DNA of 64,000 nt, from contig NZ_CP006942.1 in the NCBI RefSeq assembly GCF_000521605.1, positions 1-64,000 of the forward strand, in the 5' to 3' direction. This document shows positions 57,512-64,000 of this stretch, one piece after another. Each line of letters begins with the position of its first letter. The first letter of the stretch is position 1. The notes below the pieces were generated by a model. That model worked only from the letters and a program-made list of their open reading frames with translations, did no database searches and was not told the DNA's origin. Position numbers and translations under genes: made by a program. This DNA comes from Mannheimia sp. USDA-ARS-USMARC-1261. Lineage in GTDB: Bacteria > Pseudomonadota > Gammaproteobacteria > Enterobacterales > Pasteurellaceae.

Positions 57512-57796
57512 ATGCGTTATTGGTTAATAAGTTTAAGTATGTTATTAAGTAGCTGTGTCGTGCCGGTTACTCCTACAGGGCAAGCCGGTATCCCTATGCC
57601 GATTATAATTGGTGTCTCAGATCCACTTGATTCCAAAGAGGTTCACATTTGTACTCTAAAGCCATTTACTCAGGAATATCGTAGTGAACATAGTAGCCGA
57701 GGCAGAGCCAAATTAAATGTACAAAAGCAATGCCGTGCAAACCACAGTGAAATGTTTTGTGAAGAAAAAGATATTGTTTGCAAAACCTATGATTAG
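57512..57796 (+). CDS. Small lipoprotein of unknown function
   Basis: 94 residues. The N-terminus MRYWLISLSMLLSSCVVP has a lipobox (LSSC, Cys15), so it is probably lipidated and envelope-bound. The mature part has four more cysteines (HICTLK, KQCRAN, MFCEEKD, IVCKTYD), which could form two disulfides. It lies 30 bp after the anti-sigma gene with a strong RBS and is probably in that operon. I know no function. Confidence 0.75.
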   Translation: MRYWLISLSMLLSSCVVPVTPTGQAGIPMPIIIGVSDPLDSKEVHICTLKPFTQEYRSEHSSRGRAKLNVQKQCRANHSEMFCEEKDIVCKTYD

Positions 57797-57806
57797 TTAA
57801 ACAAGC

Positions 57807-57868
57807 GGTCGTATTTTATCTGTTTTTTGCAAAATTTTCTTAAAATTTGACCGCTTGTTTATTCTAGC
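57807..57868 (+). terminator. USS-pair hairpin after the sigma/lipoprotein operon
   Basis: ACAAGCGGT (57808) and ACCGCTTGT face each other around TTTTTTGCAAAATTTTC, with TTTATT after. It lies 12 bp after the lipoprotein stop. Confidence 0.65.
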
Positions 57869-57894
57869 AGATAAAATTTTTATGAGGATTTTCT

Positions 57895-58938
57895 ATGCAA
57901 CCCATCAATATTGCCATCGCAGGTGCCGGCTTTTCCAGCCGAGTTTTTCATATCCCGTTTTTGAAACAAGATGCTCGTTTTAATATTGTAAAGGTATATG
58001 AACGTACCTCTAACAATGCGGCAGAATGGTTGCCGAATGCAGAAACAGTGCGGGATTTCAACGATCTTTTAACGCCAGAAGTGGATTTAGTGCTGATTAC
58101 CACACCGAATCAAACCCATTATGCAATGATAAAAGAGTCGTTGCTTGCAGGCAAACACGTTTTAGTTGAGAAACCGTTAGTGGCAACAGTTGCTGAAGCG
58201 GAAGAATTGGCAGAACTTGCTAAACAGCAAGAAAAGGTACTTTATGTGTACCAAAACCGCCGTTGGGACAGCCATATTGCGACGGCAAAATCGCTAATGG
58301 AGCAAAATTTACTGGGAGAGTTGGTAGATTGCGAAATTCGTTTTGACCGTTATGCGAAAGAGAAAAATGCCAAAGTATGGAAAGAATCAGGTGAGCTTGG
58401 TACAGGTTTAGTGTATGATTTAGGCGTACATTTAATCGACCAAGCTTTGTATCTTTTTGGAAAGCCGGAGGCGGTGTATGCTGATGTGCGTTATCAGCAC
58501 GAAGGGGCGTTGGTTGATGATAACTTTGATATTCAGCTCTATTATGCTAACGGTTTTAAAGTGGTGCTGAAAGCCAGCCGATATGCTCGTGAACCTAGCC
58601 CGACATTTGTATTACACGGAAAATTAGGCTCTTATCTGAAACAAACTCCCGATAATCAAGAAGATTTGCTGAAAAATGGCGTACAACCTATTGGCAAAGA
58701 TTGGAATATCGAAGAAAAGGAGAACTGGGGAATTTTACACACTGAAGTGGAAGGCAATGTGGTTCGCCAGCCCTATCCAAATGCAGAAGTCAGTTATCAA
58801 AATCTGTTTGATGATTTATACCAAGTGATAGCCCACAATGCCGAACCGATTATCAAGCTAGAGGAAGTCATTTTTGTACTCAAAGTGATTAACGGTGTAT
58901 TTGAAAGTGCAAAATCAGGGCAAAAAATCTATTTGTAA
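57895..58938 (+). CDS. Gfo/Idh/MocA family oxidoreductase
   Basis: 347 residues. N-terminal NAD(P) Rossmann fold (INIAIAGAGFSSRVFHIPFL), the EKPLVATVAEAEELAELA motif with the conserved Lys near 97, and a C-terminal alpha/beta domain with GTGLVYDLGVHLIDQALYLFG. It is of the YdgJ/YhhX type with an unknown sugar or cyclitol substrate. GAGGA precedes the ATG. Not visibly in an operon with its neighbours. Confidence 0.85.
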   Translation: MQPINIAIAGAGFSSRVFHIPFLKQDARFNIVKVYERTSNNAAEWLPNAETVRDFNDLLTPEVDLVLITTPNQTHYAMIKESLLAGKHVLVEKPLVATVAEAEELAELAKQQEKVLYVYQNRRWDSHIATAKSLMEQNLLGELVDCEIRFDRYAKEKNAKVWKESGELGTGLVYDLGVHLIDQALYLFGKPEAVYADVRYQHEGALVDDNFDIQLYYANGFKVVLKASRYAREPSPTFVLHGKLGSYLKQTPDNQEDLLKNGVQPIGKDWNIEEKENWGILHTEVEGNVVRQPYPNAEVSYQNLFDDLYQVIAHNAEPIIKLEEVIFVLKVINGVFESAKSGQKIYL

Positions 58939-59100
58939 AATTTTGATCATTTCTGACCGCTTGTAATAAAAAATGGGGGAAAATATATTCATTTTCCCTC
59001 TTATGGCATAAGCATCCACGTTTGTGCCTTTTAATACTCAGTTAATTTAAAGATCTAACTGTTAGTCAAAATATCTAACTAAATTCGGAATATTATTTCT

Positions 59101-60129
59101 CTATCTTAACGCCTTATCCCAAAAACTATCCAACTCCCAATTTTGTGGAATCCCCATATATTCTTTTTGAATTTGAGGGTAGTTATCTAATAATTCTTTT
59201 AGTCTTTTTATCCAGGTAGAATTAGGGCTAATTTCATATAACATCACTTGAATAGCAACCAAAATAGGATAAAGACGCTTATCTGCATTGATATTTGTAT
59301 TATTCAATGAAATTGCAGACGAAAGCCATTGTGTGTTTTTACTTATTGGGATTTTAATAATACGTCCAAATTCTCTATTCCATAGTCGGCTGTGGTGAGC
59401 ACAAATATTTCGTACATCATTTAAGACTTTTAGCCAAGACTCTAAAATAGGTGCTTGTACACCAAAATGTTGTGCTATTGGCTTTTGGTATTTTTCTAAT
59501 AATCCTGAGTATAAATGGCTTAACTCTCCCCAAGTTAGCATTTCAATCATCATCCAAGAAGGTAATAATTTAGGTGTGTTATATTGTGTGAGGTAATGCC
59601 GTAAGAAATTTTCTTTACGAACATTATTGAGTAAGCGATCACGCTCTTTATCGTCAATATTGTTGTTTTTATATCTTTTTAAAATATGCTTTTCATCACG
59701 TTCTAATCGTTGTTGCTCATCAGTAAGTTGTTTTTCGATATTAGCTAGAAGGCGGTAAAGATTAAAATTATTTTGGAAATAATCTTCTTTAATATACCAA
59801 AAAGGATTTTGAGATTGTATGCTCATCTCATTATTAATTTTTGTACGAATAGAAACTTCAATACGTTCAATCGCATCAAGCACTATTAATCTTAGTTCAC
59901 GGTCGAAAATATATAAATTAAGAATATCATTAAATTTGGTATCAGGCTTAAATTGATGAGAAGTATTACCTAGTTGTTGAAAGGGAATCGTATAAGCAGA
60001 AAAACGATAATAGCTAATATGCTCTAAATAGCGTTCGGCACGGGTTTCATCGGGAATAATTAAACCTCTCTCTTTCCACTGTTGTACAAGTTCTGAATTA
60101 GATTTAGCTGGTTTGATGAATTGGCTCAT
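59101..60129 (-). CDS. Abi_2 (AbiD/AbiF-like) abortive infection protein with HEPN-type motif
   Basis: 342 residues of the Abi_2 family, known from phage resistance systems. The family start (LVQQWKERGLII...YLEHISYYRFSAYTIPF), the FDRELRLIVLDAIERIEVSIRTKI core and the conserved RNICAHHSRLWNRE (Arg240, His245) are all present; the last fits the Rx4-6H RNase motif of HEPN domains. The gene is AT-rich, and no USS lies in 59-60.4 kb, suggesting acquisition. A self-terminating small RNA candidate is encoded immediately upstream on the same strand; GGAAAA serves as RBS. Confidence 0.88.
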   Translation of the reverse strand: MSQFIKPAKSNSELVQQWKERGLIIPDETRAERYLEHISYYRFSAYTIPFQQLGNTSHQFKPDTKFNDILNLYIFDRELRLIVLDAIERIEVSIRTKINNEMSIQSQNPFWYIKEDYFQNNFNLYRLLANIEKQLTDEQQRLERDEKHILKRYKNNNIDDKERDRLLNNVRKENFLRHYLTQYNTPKLLPSWMMIEMLTWGELSHLYSGLLEKYQKPIAQHFGVQAPILESWLKVLNDVRNICAHHSRLWNREFGRIIKIPISKNTQWLSSAISLNNTNINADKRLYPILVAIQVMLYEISPNSTWIKRLKELLDNYPQIQKEYMGIPQNWELDSFWDKALR

Positions 60130-60144
60130 TTCTATTTTCCGTGT

Positions 60145-60205
60145 AAAAAAAAACCTGCAAATTTGTGCGTAACTAAGTGAACTTAGTCATAGGCATAGCA
60201 GGTAT
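60145..60205 (-). ncRNA. Small structured RNA upstream of the Abi_2 gene (AbiF-RNA-like candidate)
   Basis: On the minus strand a -10 hexamer TATAAT (60218-60213) precedes a ~61-nt unit: ACCUGC (60203-60198), an inner hairpin ACUAAGU-UC-ACUUAGU (60187-60172), then GCAGGU (60158-60153) closing the outer stem, followed by a run of nine T. It ends about 15 bp before the Abi_2 start. The hairpin and terminator are direct; the resemblance to the known habit of Abi_2 genes to be preceded by a conserved RNA motif (AbiF RNA) is from memory and inference. Confidence 0.6.
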
Positions 60206-60396
60206 GTTATTTATTATAATATCACAGAAGATATTTTTTACAACTATATCTAAATCTAATAATGCTTCCTTGATAATTTAGCTAACTCCCATTGCTTTTC
60301 CCCCTTCAATTGGCTAATATGCAACCTCATCCGTAGTTAGAATACTTAATATGTTAAGTTTTAACTGTTTCTTCAATCTAATAAGGATCATTTCTA

Positions 60397-61503
60397 ATGA
60401 ATAAACTTATTGCTTCTCTTGTTGCATCAAGCTGTGCAACTGCTTTTGCAGCCCCGGTTCAACACAATAATTTCCACACCAACACTCATACTTATGAATT
60501 TACCCAATCTTATGATTTAGTGGTTCCACAAGGTTCTTCCGGCACAACGAATTTATGGATTCCGCTGCCGTCTGATACCGACTATCAAACTGTTAAATCC
60601 ATTGAATTTGAAGGCAGCTATAAAACGGCGTATATCACCGAAAATAACGCTTATGGTGCAAAAACCCTTTATGCCACTTGGGATAAAGATGCACCGAAAC
60701 GTGATATGAAAGTGAAATTGGTTATCCAAACTCAAGACCGTGAGCCAATGGCTCAAGGGGCGTTGAAAGATTACCAAATGCCGGAAAAAATCATCTATTC
60801 TGTGGATGTGTTGGAATACCTCAAACCAACCGCACACATTAAAACAGACGGTATTGTGAAAGAGTATGCCGATAAAATTGTGGGTAACGAGAAAAATCCA
60901 CTGAAACAAGCTGAACTTATCCACAACTGGATTGTAAACAATATGGAGAGAGATAATTCCGTATTAGGTTGCGGTGATGGTGATGTGGAAAAAATCTTAA
61001 CCACCAAAGTGCTGAAAGGCAAATGTACCGACATCAACTCTGTATTTGTGGCATTAGCTCGTGCTTCAGGCATTCCGGCACGTGAAGTGTTTGGTATCCG
61101 TTTAGGTAAAGCGGATAAAATGAGCCAATATTCCAAAACCGCTTTCGGTAGCTCAAAAGATGGTATTGCAAACGAAAACAGCGGACAACACTGCCGTGCG
61201 GAATTTTATTTAGCCGGCTTCGGTTGGGTGCCGGTGGATTCTGCCGATGTAGCGAAAATGCGTTTAGCCGAGAAAAAAGAAGTGGCAGATGCTGATGTTC
61301 AAGCGGTGTCGAAATACTTATTCGGCAACTGGGAAATGAACTGGGTCGGCTTTAATCACGGTCGTGATTTCAACTTATATCCACAACCTGAGTTAGCACC
61401 GCTTAACAACTTCGGTTATCCGTATGCAGAAGTAGGTGGCGATCCGTTAAATTCCTTTGATGCAAAAGAATTTGGCTATGAGCTCATCTCCAAAGAATTA
61501 TAA
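60397..61503 (+). CDS. Periplasmic transglutaminase-like protein
   Basis: 368 residues with a signal peptide (about 1-19, ending AFAA). The transglutaminase/cysteine-protease-like core has the triad Cys210 ([12 protein letters not shown]), His265 ([11 protein letters not shown]) and Asp281 (WVPVDSADV). Preceding Ig-like N-terminal region of ~150 residues. It is followed, with overlap, by MerT- and MerP-like genes, so the three probably act together in the envelope, perhaps in metal handling. Substrate unknown. AAGGA precedes the ATG. Confidence 0.85.
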   Translation: MNKLIASLVASSCATAFAAPVQHNNFHTNTHTYEFTQSYDLVVPQGSSGTTNLWIPLPSDTDYQTVKSIEFEGSYKTAYITENNAYGAKTLYATWDKDAPKRDMKVKLVIQTQDREPMAQGALKDYQMPEKIIYSVDVLEYLKPTAHIKTDGIVKEYADKIVGNEKNPLKQAELIHNWIVNNMERDNSVLGCGDGDVEKILTTKVLKGKCTDINSVFVALARASGIPAREVFGIRLGKADKMSQYSKTAFGSSKDGIANENSGQHCRAEFYLAGFGWVPVDSADVAKMRLAEKKEVADADVQAVSKYLFGNWEMNWVGFNHGRDFNLYPQPELAPLNNFGYPYAEVGGDPLNSFDAKEFGYELISKEL

Positions 61504-61858
61504 TAGTAGCTATAACAACAAATTCATTACAATGTGTATCACCGCTGTAGTAACAGCGGTGAGTTCCACCTTGTGTTGCATTGCACCGCTCATTTATTTG
61601 TTGTTTGGAATTTCATCTCCTTGGCTGATGGAATTAAATCAGCTTGAATTTTTGCAAATTCCAATGCTAATTCTTTCACTTTGTGCATTTGGCTACGGTT
61701 TTTGGCTACTTAATTTTTCCAATAAGATTATTTGCACCAAATACTTCTCTCGCAGAACCTTAGTGATTTTGTATTGGGTGGTGTTTGTTATTGTGATGTT
61801 CTTTCTAACTTACCCTTATGTTTTGCCTTATATTTTAGAAATGTGGGGTGGAGAATAA
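61478..61858 (+). CDS. MerT-like metal transport membrane protein
   Basis: 126 residues from the ATG at 61478, overlapping the previous gene by 26 bp; an ATG at 61457 is less likely. Three hydrophobic helices. [20 protein letters not shown] carries the MerT Cys pair (Cys33-Cys34) in the first helix, and [23 protein letters not shown] agrees. MerT proteins pass Hg(II) or other soft metals across the inner membrane. No merA or merR is seen, so mercury resistance is not implied. Confidence 0.8.
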   Translation: MSSSPKNYNSSYNNKFITMCITAVVTAVSSTLCCIAPLIYLLFGISSPWLMELNQLEFLQIPMLILSLCAFGYGFWLLNFSNKIICTKYFSRRTLVILYWVVFVIVMFFLTYPYVLPYILEMWGGE

Positions 61859-61859
61859 A

Positions 61860-62165
61860 ATGAAAAAATATGTCGCATCTGTGTTGTTGGCTTTTGGATT
61901 GATTAATTCAAGTTATGCACAAGAAAAAGCCGTTCAAACCGAAATGCAACAAGCTGAAAAAACGGTTGTACTTCACATTCCTGAAATGTACTGCCAGCTT
62001 TGTGTCTATTTAGTAAATAAAGAATTGCGAGCGGTAGAAGGCGTAATTTCGACCAAAGCCTCAATGAAAGAACGAACCGCAACCGTAGTCGCCAAAGCGA
62101 ATGTGGATAATCAAGCGTTAATACAAGCGGTCGAAAAATTGAAATATTCTGCAAAAGTGATGTAA
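61860..62165 (+). CDS. MerP-like periplasmic heavy-metal-binding protein
   Basis: 101 residues from the ATG at 61860 (GGAG upstream). Signal peptide about 1-20 (ending SSYA). A heavy-metal-associated (HMA) domain follows with metal cysteines in MYCQLC (Cys45 and Cys48) and a fold ending VDNQALIQAVEKLKYSAKV. Together with the MerT-like gene it makes a metal-capture and import pair; copper or zinc is as likely as mercury. Confidence 0.85.
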   Translation: MKKYVASVLLAFGLINSSYAQEKAVQTEMQQAEKTVVLHIPEMYCQLCVYLVNKELRAVEGVISTKASMKERTATVVAKANVDNQALIQAVEKLKYSAKVM

Positions 62166-62170
62166 GAAAT

Positions 62171-62200
62171 AAGCTCAAACAAAGGTTTGAGCTTTTTCTT
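62171..62200 (+). terminator. Terminator of the transglutaminase-MerT-MerP operon
   Basis: AAGCTCAAAC / GTTTGAGCTT 10-bp stem with an AAAG loop and TTTCTTTT after, 5 bp past the stop. Confidence 0.88.
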
Positions 62201-62297
62201 TTATTAATCCCTCTCTCATTTTCTTATCAAAGTATTCATCTATATTTGTTTTCAAAATAAAACAAAATTGATTTGATTTGAAATGTTTTTCTGGTTT

Positions 62298-62313
62298 TGT
62301 GATCTTAATCACA
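62298..62313. promoter_or_regulatory. CRP binding site upstream of the sorbitol PTS operon
   Basis: TGTGA-N6-TCACA, perfect consensus with TTT/GTT flanks, about 90 bp before the srlA start. Confidence 0.85.
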
Positions 62314-62403
62314 GTTTTCAAAATGAAAATGTTTTACTATTTGCACATCTCGACACAGAGATGAAAAAATGTAATTTTTATTTTGAAAAATACGGAGGTC
62401 TTT

Positions 62404-62958
62404 ATGATCGAAACAATCACACACGGAGCAGAATGGTTTATCGGTTTGTTCCAAAAAGGTGGTGAAACCTTAGTTGGAATGATAAATGGTATTTTGCCTC
62501 TTTTAATTTCATTACTGGTAGTAATGAATGCATTGATCAAATTCATTGGGCAAGATCGTATTGAAAGGCTTGCACAACGCAGTGCAGGAAACCCGATTTC
62601 TCGCTATTTAATCTTACCTGTTATCGGAACATTTGTTTTTTGTAATCCGATGACATTGAGCTTAGGGCGTTTCTTACCTGAGCGTTACAAACCAAGCTAC
62701 TATGCAGCTGCATCTTATAGTTGCCACTCAATGAATGGATTATTCCCTCATATCAATCCGGGTGAGTTATTCGTTTACTTAGGTATCGCCAGTGGATTAA
62801 CCACACTAGGCTTACCACTTGGTCCTTTAGCTATCAGTTATTTGCTAGTAGGTATGTTCACTAACTTCTTCCGTGGCTGGATTACGGACTTCACTACCGC
62901 ATTTTTTGAAAAGCGAATGGGTATTACATTAGATAAAGAAGTTCATTTATCTCACTAA
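62404..62958 (+). CDS. srlA: PTS glucitol/sorbitol-specific EIIC (SrlA)
   Basis: 184 residues from the ATG at 62404 (GGAGG upstream). Membrane protein of the glucitol EIIC2 type: [20 protein letters not shown] at the start, [31 protein letters not shown] and [22 protein letters not shown]. It forms the channel part for sorbitol uptake with SrlE. First gene of an operon that continues past the window. Confidence 0.93.
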   Translation: MIETITHGAEWFIGLFQKGGETLVGMINGILPLLISLLVVMNALIKFIGQDRIERLAQRSAGNPISRYLILPVIGTFVFCNPMTLSLGRFLPERYKPSYYAAASYSCHSMNGLFPHINPGELFVYLGIASGLTTLGLPLGPLAISYLLVGMFTNFFRGWITDFTTAFFEKRMGITLDKEVHLSH

Positions 62959-62989
62959 TTAAACAGAATGAAAAGTAGAGGAATGTATT

Positions 62990-63982
62990 ATGAGTAACAA
63001 AGCTATTTATATTGAAAAAGGCAATGGCGGTTGGGGTGGTCCATTAACATTACCTGTAGTAGAAGGCAAAAAAGTGCTTTATATGACAGGAGGAACACGC
63101 CCTGCCATTGTGAATAAATTAGTGGAATTAACAGGCTGGGAGGCAGTAGACGGCTTCAAAGATGGCGAGCCACCGGCGGAAGAAATTGGTATTGCGATTA
63201 TTGATTGTGGTGGTGTATTACGTTGTGGGCTTTATCCGAAACGCCGTATTCCAACTATTAATATTCACGCAACAGGTAAATCAGGTCCATTAGCTGAATT
63301 TATCGTAGAAGATATTTATGTATCGGCGGTAAAAGAACATAACATTCGCTTAGTTGATGCAGAAGAGGCTTCTTCTGTAGTTACTGAGCCCAAAACAGTC
63401 GTCCCAAGCCAAGCGAAAGAGTATGACTCAAGTAAAAAAATTACCGAGCAAAGTGATGGTTTATTAGCAAAAATTGGAATGGGAATGGGCTCTGTTGCAG
63501 CATTATTCTTCCAAGCAGGACGAGATACGATTGATACCGTGCTTAAAACCATTTTACCGTTTATGGCATTCGTTTCCGCCTTAATCGGGATCATTATTGC
63601 TTCAGGCTTAGGAGATGTGATTGCACACGGCTTGACACCGTTAGCTAACAGTCCAATCGGATTAGTGATTTTAGCCTTGATCTGCTCATTCCCTCTCCTC
63701 TCGCCATTCTTAGGTCCTGGAGCGGTTATTGCACAAGTTATTGGGGTGTTAGTAGGTACACAAATCGGTTTAGGCAATATTCCACCACATCTAGCCTTAC
63801 CTGCTTTATTCGCAATTAATGCTCAAGCTGCTTGTGATTTTATTCCTGTCGGTCTTTCAATGGCAGAAGCAAAACAAGATACCGTAAGAGTGGGCGTTCC
63901 TTCCGTATTGGTCGGTCGTTTCTTAACCGGGGCACCAACAGTGCTGGTTGCTTGGGCAGTTTCAGCATTTATCTATCAATAA
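62990..63982 (+). CDS. srlE: PTS glucitol/sorbitol-specific EIIBC (SrlE)
   Basis: 330 residues. The N-terminal EIIB domain carries the phosphorylation cysteine (Cys73) in [18 protein letters not shown]; the C-terminal part (about 170-330) is the EIIC1 membrane domain with [16 protein letters not shown] and [26 protein letters not shown]. With SrlA it imports and phosphorylates sorbitol. GAGGA precedes the ATG. srlB and srlD are expected just beyond the right edge; the window ends in a USS. Confidence 0.95.
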   Translation: MSNKAIYIEKGNGGWGGPLTLPVVEGKKVLYMTGGTRPAIVNKLVELTGWEAVDGFKDGEPPAEEIGIAIIDCGGVLRCGLYPKRRIPTINIHATGKSGPLAEFIVEDIYVSAVKEHNIRLVDAEEASSVVTEPKTVVPSQAKEYDSSKKITEQSDGLLAKIGMGMGSVAALFFQAGRDTIDTVLKTILPFMAFVSALIGIIIASGLGDVIAHGLTPLANSPIGLVILALICSFPLLSPFLGPGAVIAQVIGVLVGTQIGLGNIPPHLALPALFAINAQAACDFIPVGLSMAEAKQDTVRVGVPSVLVGRFLTGAPTVLVAWAVSAFIYQ

Positions 63983-64000
63983 TGAATTACAAGCGGTTAA

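Noticed and set aside
58976-58998. GGGAAAA/TTTTCCC hairpin after the Gfo/Idh gene
   Set aside because: The stem is short and no T-run follows, so I do not call it a terminator.
59040-59098. Repeated ATCTAACT octamer after the Abi_2 gene
   Set aside because: Only two copies in AT-rich DNA; too little to call a repeat or attachment site.
61457-61477. Seven extra codons at the start of the MerT-like gene
   Set aside because: They would deepen the overlap with the transglutaminase gene and are not needed for the first helix.
61478-62165. Mercury resistance operon
   Set aside because: Only MerT/MerP-like proteins are present; merA, merR and their operator are absent.
62338-62403. Seven-codon upstream extension of srlA
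   Set aside because: GGAGG lies directly before the ATG at 62404, and the family begins there.
1-64000. CRISPR arrays, prophage, complete IS elements, rRNA genes
   Set aside because: No regular spacer-repeat series, no phage structural genes, no intact transposase and no rRNA sequence were seen.

Overview
The window looks like a chromosomal segment of a Pasteurellaceae bacterium of the Mannheimia/Actinobacillus type. Three things point there: more than 40 copies (found by eye) of the core AAGCGGT/ACCGCTT, often extended to ACAAGCGGTCAAATTT, which is the 'Apl-type' DNA uptake signal sequence (USS); the gene content and protein similarity; and the low GC content. No species is claimed.

Layout. 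1-1.6 kb: the 5' part of mnmG and, beside it, a probable chromosomal replication origin (oriC) with three GATCT-led 13-mers, eight GATC sites and three perfect DnaA boxes. 1.6-6 kb: ychJ-like gene, a DUF533 protein, a thiosulfate uptake pair (tsuA/tsuB type) and a phosphohexomutase. 6.1-10.5 kb: a pseudouridine/nucleoside salvage operon (psuK with HTH, psuG, NupC-type transporter, nucleoside hydrolase). 10.5-17.9 kb: recG, htpG, a Pro/Glu/Gln-rich membrane-anchored protein, proS, a DUF1232 mini-protein and mioC. 17.9-20.6 kb: sialic acid catabolism (nanE-nanK-nanA). 20.7-24.1 kb: the selenocysteine machinery, with selC (tRNA-Sec) divergent from selA-selB. 24.2-28.6 kb: a TAXI-type TRAP transporter with a UspA partner and a possible 26-codon leader ORF. 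28.6-32 kb: rsmB-trkA and yagU. 32.3-44.5 kb: a large L-fucose block (fucR; fucI-fucK-fucU-fucA; a three-gene sugar ABC transporter; an orphan PTS EIIB domain; fucO; aldA). 44.8-51.7 kb: a FetA-like TonB receptor, a mazEF-type toxin-antitoxin pair and purL. 51.7-53.9 kb: an AT-rich, USS-free accessory gene of unknown function and a 540-bp patch of palindromes and a 108-bp tandem duplication carrying what look like transposase start remnants. 53.9-59 kb: ansB, msrPQ, an ECF sigma/zinc anti-sigma pair with a small lipoprotein, and a Gfo/Idh/MocA oxidoreductase. 59-60.2 kb: an Abi_2 (AbiD/AbiF) abortive-infection-type gene preceded by a small structured, self-terminating RNA. 60.4-62.2 kb: transglutaminase-like protein with MerT/MerP-like metal proteins. 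62.4 kb to the end: start of a sorbitol/glucitol PTS operon.

How it works together. Much of the window is host-mucosa nutrition: sialic acid, fucose, sorbitol and (pseudo)nucleoside use. Perfect or near-perfect CRP sites precede pgm/tsuA, psu, nan, fuc, aldA and srl, so the cluster looks broadly catabolite-controlled. PurR/LacI-family-like boxes precede purL, pgm and psuK. Inverted USS pairs serve as terminators at several gene ends and also sit inside operons, where they could act as attenuators. The most unusual part is the Abi_2 gene with its candidate RNA partner, followed by the unknown 556-residue membrane-anchored protein next to the decayed repeat patch.
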